A model generated the notes under the pieces. That model did not search any database. It was not told the origin of the DNA and saw only the letters and a list, made by a program, of their open reading frames with translations. The position numbers and the translations under genes are program-made. Source: Microbacter margulisiae (lineage in GTDB: Bacteria; Bacteroidota; Bacteroidia; Bacteroidales; Paludibacteraceae). Taken from it: 64,000 nucleotides of DNA. Each line of letters starts with the position of its first letter. The first letter of the stretch is position 1. Shown piece after piece: positions 18,098-27,364 of the stretch. The stretch is from contig NZ_JACHYB010000001.1 in NCBI RefSeq assembly GCF_014192515.1, positions 868,001 through 932,000 of the forward strand. Reading direction: 5' to 3'.

Positions 18098-20038
18098 TCA
18101 CATAGCTTTCATCATTTTTTCCACTTCAGCGTTAATAGCGTTAGCAAAATCATCAACGCTTTGCGTACCTTTGTCTCCTTCTCCTTGTTTACGAACAGAA
18201 ACCATGCCTGCCTCCATCTCTTTCTCACCGACAATCAACAGGTAAGGGATTCGTTTTAATTCATTATCACGAATCTTACGCCCAATCTTTTCATTCCGGT
18301 CATCTACAGAGACGCGAATATCAAGTAAATCCAATTGTTGAGCTATCTGATGGGCATATTCATTAAATTTCTCGCTGATTGGCAGGATAACAGCTTGTTC
18401 CGGGGTCAGCCAAAGCGGAAACTTCCCTCCGGTGTGTTCAATAAGAACAGCAACAAAACGTTCCATCGAACCGAATGGAGCGCGATGAATCATCACAGGG
18501 CGATGTTTTTGATTGTCAGCACCAGTATATTCCAGATCAAAACGCTCCGGCAAATTATAATCCACCTGGATGGTTCCTAACTGCCAGCGGCGACCGATAG
18601 CATCCTTCACCATGAAGTCAAGTTTAGGGCCATAGAAGGCAGCTTCACCCAGTTCAACATTCGCTTTAAGTCCTTTTTCTTCGCAAGCTTCTACAATAGC
18701 ACGTTCTGCTTTTTCCCAATTTTCGTCGCTGCCGATATATTTCTCTTTATCGTTTGGATCGCGGAGAGAGATTTGAGCCTCGAAGTTTTTAAAGTCAAGG
18801 GCATTGAAAATGATAAAAATAATATCCATCACTTTCAGGAATTCATCCTTCAATTGGTCCGGGCGACAGAATATGTGGGCATCATCCTGGGTAAATCCCC
18901 GTACCCGCGTCAACCCATGCAACTCACCACTTTGCTCATAACGATACACCGTACCGAATTCGGCATAACGCAAGGGTAAGTCTTTATATGAATGAGGAGA
19001 TGACCGGTATATCTCACAATGATGCGGGCAGTTCATCGGTTTGAGCAAGAACTCTTCCCCTTCCTGTGGCGTATGAATCGGTTGAAATGAATCTTTGCCA
19101 TACTTTGCATAATGTCCTGAAGTTACCCATAATTCTTTCTGCCCAATATGGGGGGTAATTACCTGTTGGTAACCAAAACGTTTTTGGATTCGTTTCAAGA
19201 ACTCTTCAAGACGGGTACGCAAAATTGTTCCTTTTGGCAACCAGAGTGGCAATCCTGCCCCAACAGCAGGAGAAAATGTAAACAATTCCAGCTCTTTGCC
19301 AACTTTGCGATGATCACGTTTTTTCGCTTCTTCCAGGAACGTTAGATATTCATCCAGCATCTTCTTCTTAGGGAATGTGATGCCATAAATACGCGTTAAC
19401 TGTTTACGCTTTTCATCACCTCGCCAATAAGCTCCCGCAACACTCAATAATTTAATCGCTTTTATTTCGCCTGTATTTTGCAAGTGAGGTCCACGGCACA
19501 AATCGGTAAAATCGCCTTGTGAATAAAAGGAAATTGTTCCATCAGCCAAATCACTGATCAGTTCAACTTTGTATTCATCTCCTTTTTGCCCGAAGAAGTT
19601 TAATGCTTCCTCTTTACTGACCTCTTTGCGTACAATAGATTCTTTGCGAGCGGCTAACTCAATCATTTTAGATTCAATGGCAGGCAAATCACTCTCTTTA
19701 ATGACTGCTTCCCCCGGATCGACATCATAGTAAAAACCGTTTTCGATAGCCGGCCCGATACCGAATTTAATACCCGGATAAAGTGCCTGTAACGCTTCCG
19801 CCATCAGGTGGGCCGAAGAGTGCCAATAGGCATGTTTTCCCTCGGCATCATCCCATTTGTACAGTTGAATGGAAGCATCCTGCTCAATCGGGCGCGATAA
19901 GTCATACGTCACGCCATCCACTCCCACAGCCAGTACATCAGCAGCTAAACGGGGGCTAATACTTTCTGCGATCTGAAAACCCGTAACTCCCTCCGGAAAC
20001 TCACGTACAGAACCATCCGGGAATGTTATATGTATCAT
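18098..20038 (-). CDS. thrS: Threonine-tRNA ligase
   Basis: ThrRS charges tRNA-Thr with threonine using ATP. The 646-residue length and full domain order are standard: TGS domain (1-61, [20 protein letters not shown]), the editing domain with [13 protein letters not shown] (near 70-85), the class II catalytic core (about 245-540) with [11 protein letters not shown] zinc/threonine-binding Cys and His, [13 protein letters not shown] motif 2 and [11 protein letters not shown] motif 3, and the C-terminal anticodon-binding domain (about 545-640). A promoter lies at 20103-20132. The tRNA-Thr gene and SRP RNA gene lie directly upstream on the same strand. No infC gene follows, unlike the order in many other bacteria. 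Confidence 0.98.
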   Translation of the reverse strand: MIHITFPDGSVREFPEGVTGFQIAESISPRLAADVLAVGVDGVTYDLSRPIEQDASIQLYKWDDAEGKHAYWHSSAHLMAEALQALYPGIKFGIGPAIENGFYYDVDPGEAVIKESDLPAIESKMIELAARKESIVRKEVSKEEALNFFGQKGDEYKVELISDLADGTISFYSQGDFTDLCRGPHLQNTGEIKAIKLLSVAGAYWRGDEKRKQLTRIYGITFPKKKMLDEYLTFLEEAKKRDHRKVGKELELFTFSPAVGAGLPLWLPKGTILRTRLEEFLKRIQKRFGYQQVITPHIGQKELWVTSGHYAKYGKDSFQPIHTPQEGEEFLLKPMNCPHHCEIYRSSPHSYKDLPLRYAEFGTVYRYEQSGELHGLTRVRGFTQDDAHIFCRPDQLKDEFLKVMDIIFIIFNALDFKNFEAQISLRDPNDKEKYIGSDENWEKAERAIVEACEEKGLKANVELGEAAFYGPKLDFMVKDAIGRRWQLGTIQVDYNLPERFDLEYTGADNQKHRPVMIHRAPFGSMERFVAVLIEHTGGKFPLWLTPEQAVILPISEKFNEYAHQIAQQLDLLDIRVSVDDRNEKIGRKIRDNELKRIPYLLIVGEKEMEAGMVSVRKQGEGDKGTQSVDDFANAINAEVEKMMKAM

Positions 20039-20102
20039 CTTGCTTAGTTTTGAAAAATAAATCGAATATTAATTATCTCCGAAGAGAATCATGTTCATTG
20101 TG

Positions 20103-20132
20103 CAAAGGTACGATTTTTTAATCTGAGACAAA
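20103..20132 (-). promoter_or_regulatory. Promoter for thrS
   Basis: On the minus strand the -7 box TACCTTTG is at 20103-20110 and a TTTG -33 box at 20129-20132, with an 18-bp spacer. It lies about 65 bp ahead of the thrS start codon and just downstream of the tRNA-Thr gene. Confidence 0.7.
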
Positions 20133-20183
20133 AAGACAGAAAACAAAAAAAGCCGTCTTTGCAGACAGCTTTCGTTTTTTAAG

Positions 20184-20257
20184 AGCCTCTTGTCGGATTC
20201 GAACCAACGACCCCGAGATTACAAATCACGTGCTCTGGCCAACTGAGCTAAAGAGGC
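20184..20257 (-). tRNA. tRNA-Thr (anticodon TGT)
   Basis: The complement folds into a full cloverleaf of 74 nt: acceptor GCCTCTT/AAGAGGC, D arm GCTC/GAGC, anticodon stem around the loop TTTGTAA with anticodon TGT, variable loop, and T arm GTTGG-TTCGAAT-CCGAC. CCA is not encoded. It reads ACA (and probably other ACN) codons. It sits between the SRP RNA gene and thrS, all on the minus strand. Confidence 0.97.
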
Positions 20258-20261
20258 AATT

Positions 20262-20358
20262 GGGTAAGCTTACTACATCGCACCGCTACGACCTTTTACC
20301 CTTGCTGCGGTCAAGCCCTGGGGGGATTCAAAGGGAGCTGGTCGTGTAGGACTTACCC
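20262..20358 (-). ncRNA. ffs: Signal recognition particle RNA (small bacterial type)
   Basis: The complement begins GGGTAAGTCC and ends GCTTACCC, so its termini pair. Its middle has the conserved SRP helix 8 asymmetric loop region, with CCAGGGCTTGACCGCAGCAA characteristic of Bacteroidetes SRP RNA. The length of about 97 nt is normal for the small form. It binds Ffh in membrane protein targeting. The 4-bp gap to tRNA-Thr suggests a shared primary transcript. Confidence 0.92.
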
Positions 20359-20362
20359 GCTG

Positions 20363-20370
20363 CAAAGGTA
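20363..20370 (-). promoter_or_regulatory. Promoter -7 element for SRP RNA and tRNA-Thr
   Basis: TACCTTTG on the minus strand ends 5 nt before the first base of the SRP RNA, the expected distance for transcription to start at the mature 5' end. No matching TTTG was found at the normal -33 distance. Confidence 0.65.
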
Positions 20371-20503
20371 ATCATTTTTATGAATTCAGCAACTATGAAA
20401 CTCAAATTTCTGTTGAAAATTGAAGGATGTGGCAGACAAGCGATTCTTTTACAGAAAGTTAATTTGTAAAATACGACACTCTTAACATTTCTTTCCTCAA
20501 AGG

Positions 20504-21580
20504 TTATTCAATGGAATTTACCTTTGATACCTGACTACTTTTTAACGGATTAGCCATCATTTCGTTATATGCTTTCCGGTTTTTATAAATGTCATATGCC
20601 AGAAACATAGCATGACGGAAAGAAGCCTCCGAAGCCGTATTTTGCCCTGCAAGAGCATAAGCAGTACCATGTCCCGGTGAAGTACGGATCACCGGAAGCC
20701 CTGCAGTAAAATTTACACCTTCATCCATAGCCAGTGTTTTGAAAGGGATTAAACCCTGATCGTGATACATGGCCAGCACAGCATCATAACTGGTAAAAGA
20801 GCCTGCCCCGAAAAATCCATCCGCTGGAAGCGGACCAACACAGATAATGCCTTCTTCAATACATTTCTGAATTGCCGGAGCGATCATTTTTTGCTCCTCA
20901 TTCCCGATGATTCCTTCATCTCCGGCATGGGGATTCAAGCCTAAAACGGCAATCCGGGGACGGATAATGCCAAAGTCTTCCTGCAAACTATGGTTCAACA
21001 CACGAATTTTATCTTCAATCAAAGATTGAGTAAGCGATGTAGCAATCTGCGAAACAGGAATATGCCCCGTCACCACGGCAACACGAACAACATCGCTGAC
21101 CATCAGCATCAGGCCTTGTTTACCGTCATTAAAAGTTTGTTCCAGATATTCGGTATGGCCCGGGAAAGTAAACGTCGAAGACTGAATGTTCTTTTTATTG
21201 ATAGGCGCCGTCACAATAGCATCTAGTTTTCCTGCTGCCAAATCCCGCGTAGCAGCTTCCAAAGCCTGAAAGGAAGCAACACCGGCGATCTCGGTAGATT
21301 TGCCCAGGTCGACTTTTATATCATCGCTGTTGCAATTGATAATATATCCCTTTTTGCCAACCGCCTCGCCTACATGGGAAATGGTATTTAATGACAGTTG
21401 CTCCAGATTCAGCGTCTTGCGATAGTAGGATGCTACTTTGGGCGATCCGTAAACAACGGGGGTGCAAAACTCGAAGATATGATTTTCAAGGAGTGTTTTA
21501 AGAATCACCTCGTATCCAATACCATTGATGTCTCCGTGCGTAATGCCAATAATCATTCTTTTGTCTTCCATCTTCAACAA
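20504..21580 (-). CDS. pdxA: 4-hydroxythreonine-4-phosphate dehydrogenase
   Basis: PdxA oxidises 4-phosphohydroxy-L-threonine with NAD(P)+ in the DXP-dependent route to pyridoxal 5'-phosphate. The 358-residue sequence has the family start IIGITHGDINGIGYEVILKTL, the substrate pocket TAPINKKN and FPGHTEYLEQTF, and the metal-binding histidines in TGHIPVSQIA, LNPHAGDEGIIGNEE and MYHDQGLIPFKTLA. The C-terminal AFRTSPGHGTA-like block is also present (IRTSPGHGTAYALAG). The start may be M1 or M4 (MEDKRM). It is 56 bp downstream of rlmN on the same strand, so an rlmN-pdxA operon is likely. Confidence 0.97.
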   Translation of the reverse strand: MLKMEDKRMIIGITHGDINGIGYEVILKTLLENHIFEFCTPVVYGSPKVASYYRKTLNLEQLSLNTISHVGEAVGKKGYIINCNSDDIKVDLGKSTEIAGVASFQALEAATRDLAAGKLDAIVTAPINKKNIQSSTFTFPGHTEYLEQTFNDGKQGLMLMVSDVVRVAVVTGHIPVSQIATSLTQSLIEDKIRVLNHSLQEDFGIIRPRIAVLGLNPHAGDEGIIGNEEQKMIAPAIQKCIEEGIICVGPLPADGFFGAGSFTSYDAVLAMYHDQGLIPFKTLAMDEGVNFTAGLPVIRTSPGHGTAYALAGQNTASEASFRHAMFLAYDIYKNRKAYNEMMANPLKSSQVSKVNSIE

Positions 21581-21636
21581 ATTTACAATAAGTTTTAAAC
21601 CAGTATATTACCTGACCTGTTTTATTTCATTGAACT

Positions 21637-22680
21637 TCACAATACCTGTGCTTTCAGGTCATCTTCCTGCTTTTGCGTTGACAATAATCCGCAGGCAGCC
21701 AGAATATCTTCTCCCCGCGATCGCCGGATAGTGCATGTTACGCCATTATCCGACAAATAATCGCGCAGGAAAATCATCCGCGATTCATCCGCACCTTTCA
21801 AATCAATGCCAGGAATGGCATGATAACGAATCAAATTGACGCGACAGGGAATATCCCGCAACAGACGTACTAATTCGCGGGCATGCCTCATGGTATCATT
21901 CATATGGTCAAATACAATATATTCAAATGATACCCGGCGCTGATGCCTAAAGTCATAGCCCTTCAACATCTGAATAACCTGTTCAACAGGATATGTTTTT
22001 TCCATGGGCATCAGGGACATCCGTTCGGATGAAAAAGGCGAATGGAGACTTATGGCCAGATGACATTGCGACTGTTCCAGAAACCGGACTAATCCGGGAA
22101 CAATGCCAATGGTAGAAACCGTTATCCGGCGCGGACTCCATGCATATCCATAAGATGCAGTCAGAATCTCAAGCGCTTTCAACACTTCATCCGTATTGTC
22201 AAAAGGCTCGCCCATACCCATAAACACAAGATTGGTTAATTGCGCCCGTTCCGGAAGGGATAATATTTGATTCAGGATATCGGTTGCCAATAATTGGGCA
22301 GAAAAGCCCTGCTTCCCGGTTTGGCAAAACTTGCAATTCATTTTGCATCCGACCTGTGACGACACGCACAGGGTAGCACGATCATCCTCGGGGATATATA
22401 CACTCTCAATATAATGACCCGACAACGATTTGAACAAATATTTCCGTGTACCATCCTCAGAAGCTACCACTTCAACAGGCTCCGATCGTCCGACCGTATA
22501 TTTTTCAGACAGGGCAGCGCGTTTGGTTATGGAGAGGTTGGTCATCTGATCAATATCAGTAGCGTGCTGCACATAAAGCCATTGAGCTATTTGCTTCGCG
22601 GCAAATGAAGGCATTCCATTGGCAGCAACCAAAGCCTGCAACTCCGGCAATGTTTTTCCTAACAGGGGTTCTTTTTCCAT
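21637..22680 (-). CDS. rlmN: 23S rRNA (adenine-2503-C2)-methyltransferase
   Basis: RlmN is a radical SAM enzyme that methylates C2 of A2503 in 23S rRNA and A37 of some tRNAs. The radical SAM cluster motif CKMNCKFC (CxxxCxxC) lies near residue 110, followed by the QTGKQGF signature. The block LVFMGMGEPFDNTDEVLKAL and the C-terminal Cys in RRSRGEDILAACGLL, which forms the methyl-carrier thioether intermediate with the other catalytic cysteine, are both present. The length of 347 is typical. A -7-like TATCTTTG lies on the minus strand at 22699-22706. pdxA follows on the same strand. Confidence 0.97.
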   Translation of the reverse strand: MEKEPLLGKTLPELQALVAANGMPSFAAKQIAQWLYVQHATDIDQMTNLSITKRAALSEKYTVGRSEPVEVVASEDGTRKYLFKSLSGHYIESVYIPEDDRATLCVSSQVGCKMNCKFCQTGKQGFSAQLLATDILNQILSLPERAQLTNLVFMGMGEPFDNTDEVLKALEILTASYGYAWSPRRITVSTIGIVPGLVRFLEQSQCHLAISLHSPFSSERMSLMPMEKTYPVEQVIQMLKGYDFRHQRRVSFEYIVFDHMNDTMRHARELVRLLRDIPCRVNLIRYHAIPGIDLKGADESRMIFLRDYLSDNGVTCTIRRSRGEDILAACGLLSTQKQEDDLKAQVL

Positions 22681-23094
22681 GCACCATATTTAATTATGCA
22701 AAGATAACAACAATATGGAGATTGCCGTAACAGGAGTCAAATTACAGAATAACTGATGCAACTGGCAGTGGTTAATGAAAATCGGAAGGTAAAGATATAA
22801 GAGTTTATTCAATAAAAATGTATCAGGGAAGATTTTCATTGACATTCCATCTCTTCCTGATTAATGAATAAAAATCTGAACTCATTTCTATATTAAAGAA
22901 GTTCATGAAGTACAGATTTTTGGGGTTTTGCCTTTAGATTTTAGAGTTGTTATTGATTTTCAACGCGAGGAGGGGGAATTCAATAGACAATGAAGAGATG
23001 GCGTTGATCTCAATTCTTTCCCTGAAAAATATTTTTGGCATTTATCACTATTTTACAGATATTTGAATCGAACAAATAAACACATGAAACCCCA
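22681..23094. other. Divergent intergenic region with a dispersed repeat copy
   Basis: No gene was recognised. It holds a minus-strand -7 box TATCTTTG (22699-22706) for rlmN. A sequence at 22801-22860, GAGTTTATTCAATAAAAATG then a CAGGGAAGA block and a TTTCATTGACATTCCATC block, recurs in related form at 40052-40082 and, inverted, at 63489-63567. The right part leads to the Cdd1-like gene. Confidence 0.55.
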
Positions 23095-23373
23095 ATGAAT
23101 AAGGCCCAAACTATAAAAGAACTCAAGACAATTCCCGGTGTTGGCAAATCCATTGCCAACGACTTATGGAATATCGGCATCAGAAATGTTGCCGATTTGA
23201 AGGGGAAAGACCCTGAAAATCTCTACGATCTCTCGAATGTCTACTGCGGATCGATTCAGGACAAATGCCTACTGTATGTTTTCCGGTGTGCCGTCTATTA
23301 TGCTACCGTACCAAAAGAAGAACAGGAGACAGAGAAGTTGAAATGGTGGAACTGGAAAGAAAAAAAGTCCTAA
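23095..23373 (+). CDS. Helix-hairpin-helix protein of the Cdd1 (pathogenicity locus) family
   Basis: This 92-residue protein contains a helix-hairpin-helix, LKTIPGVGKSIANDLWNIGI at about residues 10-29, followed by VADLKGKDPENLYDL. The Cys-rich block VYCGSIQDKCLLYVFRCAVYYA and a Trp-rich tail (KLKWWNWKEKK) complete the Cdd1/pathogenicity locus family pattern. Helix-hairpin-helix elements bind DNA non-specifically; the function of this family is not known. The start is the only good one. It stands alone, convergent with the glycoside hydrolase gene that ends at 23478. Confidence 0.85.
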   Translation: MNKAQTIKELKTIPGVGKSIANDLWNIGIRNVADLKGKDPENLYDLSNVYCGSIQDKCLLYVFRCAVYYATVPKEEQETEKLKWWNWKEKKS

Positions 23374-23477
23374 AAACGCTGTTACAGCCGTTATTTTCTC
23401 TCCTAATCTTCAAATAATTTTAGTCGTTATAACATTACAAGCACATTTTCCAAATGTGTCAGAGGTTATTAGCTGCC

Positions 23478-25139
23478 TCAATAACTAAATCCCAGTTTTG
23501 TCAATCCGTTTTGCACATCGCTGTTTTGCATAAACAAATCCCAGAGAAAATGTGAACGGTAATTTTCAATCATCACGATTATCGGGCCTTCGTCAATGGC
23601 CAGGTATTGCGTGTCAAACCAAGCCTGTGATAAATTGAAAGCATCGGCAAACCCATAAGTTCCCCATAATTTATCCCCCAACTGATAATAGTAGAAACGG
23701 GCTGCCTGAAGACTTTGTGCAGGAGTATAAGGCATAGACGAAAGCGCTGCCGTAGGAGCTATTGTTCCAAGATCGTTCGTTGGCGAAGCCGCATCATATC
23801 CTGAGGGATCATCGCTGGCCGTCAATCCCCAGCATTGGGCGCTGTATCCGTACCACCCTTTCGGATTGCTGATGCAATAGCGGTTGTTGATTTCAGTTTG
23901 CGCTACATTTTGTTGCCAGTAATTGGCATATTGATCCTGCAGATTGCGGGGATCAAGTCCCAGAAAAGAGTAGTGGGCAAAGAAAAGCGGGCCGCCATAA
24001 TCAGCACCTACAGGCAACATAATTCCCTCAAAGGTTTTTCCGTTCCGGATAGCTCCGTTTTGAGCCCATCCCTGATTATAAACCGCTGCCGGCACAGGAT
24101 GCGTTGGCGACGAAGCAGCCAGGACATAAGCAATCATAGCCTCGTTGTAGCCATTAATCTGCATATTCATGGCCCATCCGTAATTAGGCGACCAGTGCCA
24201 GTATAATGTGTTCTGATTGTTCTGGCGATACCAGTTCCAGTCAACATTTTGCCAAAGCTTTTGAATCACCTGGCACATTGCCTGTTCTTCCGCAGATCCA
24301 TTTTTAAAAAACTCATACGCTGTCAGTAACCCCTCCATCATGTACGAAGTTTCAACCAGATCGCCCCCGTTGTCCTGTGTCGAAAAAGGAATGACCTGTC
24401 CCGTGCTTCCATTCATCCAATGAGGAAAGACACCATGAAATGTTTGGGCGGTACTGTCCAGAAAGTTTACAATCTTGTTAATGCGTTGAAAGCCCTGAGT
24501 GCGGGTAATAAATCCCCTGTGTATGCCAACCAGAATAGCCATGACGCCAAATCCGCTTCCGCCGATAGTAACTGTTTCTCCCGATCCGGTACGTTCGCGA
24601 GCAAGACCGGAAACAGGATGGGCATAATCATAAAAATAGCGGAATGTATTACGCTCTATCAAAGTCAACAGTGAATCATCCGTGATGGCAGGAAACTTAG
24701 CCGTGCTGTCAATCTGCGACACAAAAGAAAATGAAAAACCGGCGGTGACAAGTCCTCCTAATCCTGTTCCCTGTGTCAATTGGAATGAGTACCGGCTAAC
24801 AGGCGTTAATGATGCATCCGTGGTGATAGAGAGAGCAGAATCATGCGATGCCAAAGCAACCGTATAATTCGTACCAAGCGATCCACTGAACGAGACCAAG
24901 CTATTAACGGATACATTCGTAATCACGTTATTGAACGAAAGGAGCACCTGAGCCGGATGGTTTGCAATGCCATACAGAGCAGAACCATTTGTCACCGGTT
25001 GTCCATTAAGCGTAGCTTTCACAACTGTCAACTGGGTATACTCCGGAGGAGCCGGCGATTGGGTAGATCCGTTTTTGCTGCAACCTTCAATAATAAGGGA
25101 AGCCAGTACAAGGCAAATATAAAAGATTTTCATTTTCAC
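23478..25139 (-). CDS. GH144-like (glycoamylase-fold) glucanase, lipoprotein
   Basis: This 553-residue protein has a lipoprotein signal (ASLIIEGC), an Ig-like N-terminal domain (about 30-150) and a C-terminal alpha/alpha barrel with the glycoamylase-like signature: FRYFYDYAHPVSGLARERTG, GGSGFGVMAILVGIHRGFI, FPHWMNGSTG, DNGGDLVETSYMMEGLL and AIDEGPIIVMIENYRS. Family GH144 acts on beta-1,2-glucan (endo-glucanase or sophorose-releasing). The lipid anchor places it on the outer membrane, periplasmic or surface side. It overlaps the upstream GH43-like gene by 4 bp, so the two are translationally coupled. A second GH144 protein lies at 35693. Assignment to GH144 is by recognised sequence pattern only. 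Confidence 0.82.
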   Translation of the reverse strand: MKMKIFYICLVLASLIIEGCSKNGSTQSPAPPEYTQLTVVKATLNGQPVTNGSALYGIANHPAQVLLSFNNVITNVSVNSLVSFSGSLGTNYTVALASHDSALSITTDASLTPVSRYSFQLTQGTGLGGLVTAGFSFSFVSQIDSTAKFPAITDDSLLTLIERNTFRYFYDYAHPVSGLARERTGSGETVTIGGSGFGVMAILVGIHRGFITRTQGFQRINKIVNFLDSTAQTFHGVFPHWMNGSTGQVIPFSTQDNGGDLVETSYMMEGLLTAYEFFKNGSAEEQAMCQVIQKLWQNVDWNWYRQNNQNTLYWHWSPNYGWAMNMQINGYNEAMIAYVLAASSPTHPVPAAVYNQGWAQNGAIRNGKTFEGIMLPVGADYGGPLFFAHYSFLGLDPRNLQDQYANYWQQNVAQTEINNRYCISNPKGWYGYSAQCWGLTASDDPSGYDAASPTNDLGTIAPTAALSSMPYTPAQSLQAARFYYYQLGDKLWGTYGFADAFNLSQAWFDTQYLAIDEGPIIVMIENYRSHFLWDLFMQNSDVQNGLTKLGFSY

Positions 25140-27247
25140 TCCATTTTAACCGGTGCTGTTTGTGGGGAAACGCCTGATTCGCCCAATGCTTTGATATAGG
25201 CATAATAGGTTGTGTTTTTATCAAGACCCCGCATGTCATAATCGTTTGCGCCGTACACCGTGATGCAATTGTAACATTTATCAGGAGCTATGCCATAGTA
25301 AATGTTGTATCCATAGGCTCCTTTAGTCAACGTCCAGGAAAACATCACATTCCGGCGATCATGCGGATCTCTTTTTGCCATAAAATTATAGACGGAATGA
25401 GGTATTTCTCCATTGCCTTTGCCAAACACGCGAAAATCCATCAAAGCAAAATTTCCCGTAGGCATATGCAGGTTTATTATTTTCAGATAACGGGCATATA
25501 AAGGAGCCTTCAGTTCAACATAATCATGCGGCACGTCCAGATCGTTATCGCTCTTGTCCACCACCAACCACCAATGTATAGCATCATCGGAAGCATAGAT
25601 TTTATATTGATGATATAAATCCATTGCCCGGCCATATTGATCTGCTTTATAATCGTAATAATTGATTTGTAATGCATTGATCCGGTCAACGCTGCCCAGA
25701 TCCATACAAAACCATTCGCCTGGTTTGTTGGATTTCGCAGCCCAGAAGGTCCGCATATTCTCATCAGCCGCATTCCCGGGAACATAGATACTATCCGTGG
25801 ATGACGCCCATACCTTTTTATGCAATGACAACAACATCCAGCCCGTAAAGTTCCCCTTTATATGGTCTTCCCTTCCCTGTGGAATACGTGTTGGATAGTC
25901 ACCGAAAGCCGTATTGGCATACAATATTCCATCTTTATCAAATCCGGCAGGATAAAGGCCTATACGGCGCTCAAATTTCTCACGCAACGAAAGCATACAG
26001 GTTGCAATATGCCAATAGTTGCCAAACAGATCTTCAAACGTGCCGCCATGTCCTGCTCCGCGCACAAAACCGCCTGGCTTATACGAAAATGGATTATGCT
26101 TTTGATAAACAAACGGCCCCAGGGGATGATCGCTCACATAGGTACCATCCGCATATACTTTAAATTCGGTTCCGGGAGCAGCGTACTGCAAATAATACTT
26201 GCCGTTGTGTTTGGTCATAAAAGAACCTTCGGCAAAAGGTTTTAGTGTGACCGAATCATCATTGTTCATGCCAAAACGCTCCCAGCCATGGATATCGGGA
26301 TGTAACGATATGGTATTGTATATGATGCTTTCGGGCCGAAATGTACTGCGATTGTATTCAACACCCATTAAAGGGTATTCATTGCTTGAGCCATAATACA
26401 AATAGAGCTTCCCGTCCGTATCCAGAAACAAATCAGGATCCCAATGCGGCAGTAAAGCCGTTTCGCAAAGATGTTTCCACCGCTCGTCCTTGGGATGAGT
26501 CGAATACCAGACCGGCAGGTTATCATAGGTCGATCCGATCATCAGCAATGTATCTCCAATGGCAAGCGCTGCCGGAGCGCACTGGTCGTCATCATTATAT
26601 TTACGCTGGAAACCGCTATAATAAAATTTCCAATTGGCAAGGTTTTTAGAGACGAAGAATCCGGATTGATTGGTAGAGAAGAGATAGTATTCTCCTTTAT
26701 ACACCAGAATCATCGGGTCAGCCGTCGAACGACAGGCAACATTATGATTGTCGCTATGGTTGTAATACTCAAAATTATAACTAATATCCAAAGGGTTGCA
26801 ATAAGTATGCGGCGTGTAATGTGCAGGATCATACCAAACCGTCGGTTGAGCTGCTTTGCGAAGGATAGGTTGTTGCGGCCCTTCAGGCTGAAGCACAGCA
26901 TTCAGGGTCAATTGTTTCGGAAGCCTTGCCTTTACCAGCCATTTCATGTGGGGATAATAAAAAACAAATGCCGTATCATTATCAACAACCTCTAAATGAT
27001 AAGCGCCGTGAGCATCCGTACATGCAGAAGCAGCGCCGTTTTTAATCATGACGCGCACATCCTTCAATGCAACACCTTGATTATTGGTTACAACCCCATG
27101 CAGGAGCATTGTCTTGTAAACCGGGATATAATAGTCACTGACTTGCCCTTTGATAACCTTCACCGAATCCTGTGCGAATGACAGCAAACAGACAGATATA
27201 AAAGGAATGATGAGCCAAAATTTTGTTTTCATGATGAAAATCTGCAT
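25136..27247 (-). CDS. GH43-like beta-propeller glycosidase with C-terminal sugar-binding and Fn3 domains
   Basis: The 703-residue protein has a signal peptide (FISVCLLSFAQ), a carboxypeptidase-regulatory-like beta domain (about 45-110, VVTNNQGVALKDVRVMIKN) and a five-blade propeller (about 150-460). The GH43 acidic triad is placed as expected: Asp in STADPMILVYKGEYYLF, Asp in HWDPDLFLDTDGKLYLYYGSS and Glu in PFAEGSFMTKHNGKYYLQYA. A discoidin (F5/8C) type domain follows (about 480-610, ending ARYLKIINLHM), then an Fn3 domain to the end. The substrate of this subfamily is not evident. It lies between the HGSNAT-like gene (117-bp gap) and a GH144 gene (4-bp overlap). Confidence 0.8.
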   Translation of the reverse strand: MQIFIMKTKFWLIIPFISVCLLSFAQDSVKVIKGQVSDYYIPVYKTMLLHGVVTNNQGVALKDVRVMIKNGAASACTDAHGAYHLEVVDNDTAFVFYYPHMKWLVKARLPKQLTLNAVLQPEGPQQPILRKAAQPTVWYDPAHYTPHTYCNPLDISYNFEYYNHSDNHNVACRSTADPMILVYKGEYYLFSTNQSGFFVSKNLANWKFYYSGFQRKYNDDDQCAPAALAIGDTLLMIGSTYDNLPVWYSTHPKDERWKHLCETALLPHWDPDLFLDTDGKLYLYYGSSNEYPLMGVEYNRSTFRPESIIYNTISLHPDIHGWERFGMNNDDSVTLKPFAEGSFMTKHNGKYYLQYAAPGTEFKVYADGTYVSDHPLGPFVYQKHNPFSYKPGGFVRGAGHGGTFEDLFGNYWHIATCMLSLREKFERRIGLYPAGFDKDGILYANTAFGDYPTRIPQGREDHIKGNFTGWMLLSLHKKVWASSTDSIYVPGNAADENMRTFWAAKSNKPGEWFCMDLGSVDRINALQINYYDYKADQYGRAMDLYHQYKIYASDDAIHWWLVVDKSDNDLDVPHDYVELKAPLYARYLKIINLHMPTGNFALMDFRVFGKGNGEIPHSVYNFMAKRDPHDRRNVMFSWTLTKGAYGYNIYYGIAPDKCYNCITVYGANDYDMRGLDKNTTYYAYIKALGESGVSPQTAPVKME

Positions 27248-27364
27248 TTAAAATAAATAACTTGTAAGTATCGAGTAAGACGCACTTCTAAACAACTAAT
27301 CATGATTAAAGAGGTAAATGTCATTATAATGTCAGCCGTAACCTGCTTCACATGTCAGGGGGTG

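Noticed and set aside
22810..22855. Hairpin ATCAGGGAAGA/TCTTCCTGAT as terminator
   Set aside because: The stem is interrupted and the loop long, there is no T tract, and no gene ends nearby on either strand.
23374..23477. CACATTT/AAATGTG hairpin between convergent genes as terminator
   Set aside because: Only 7 A+T-rich base pairs and no T tract; too weak to list as a feature.
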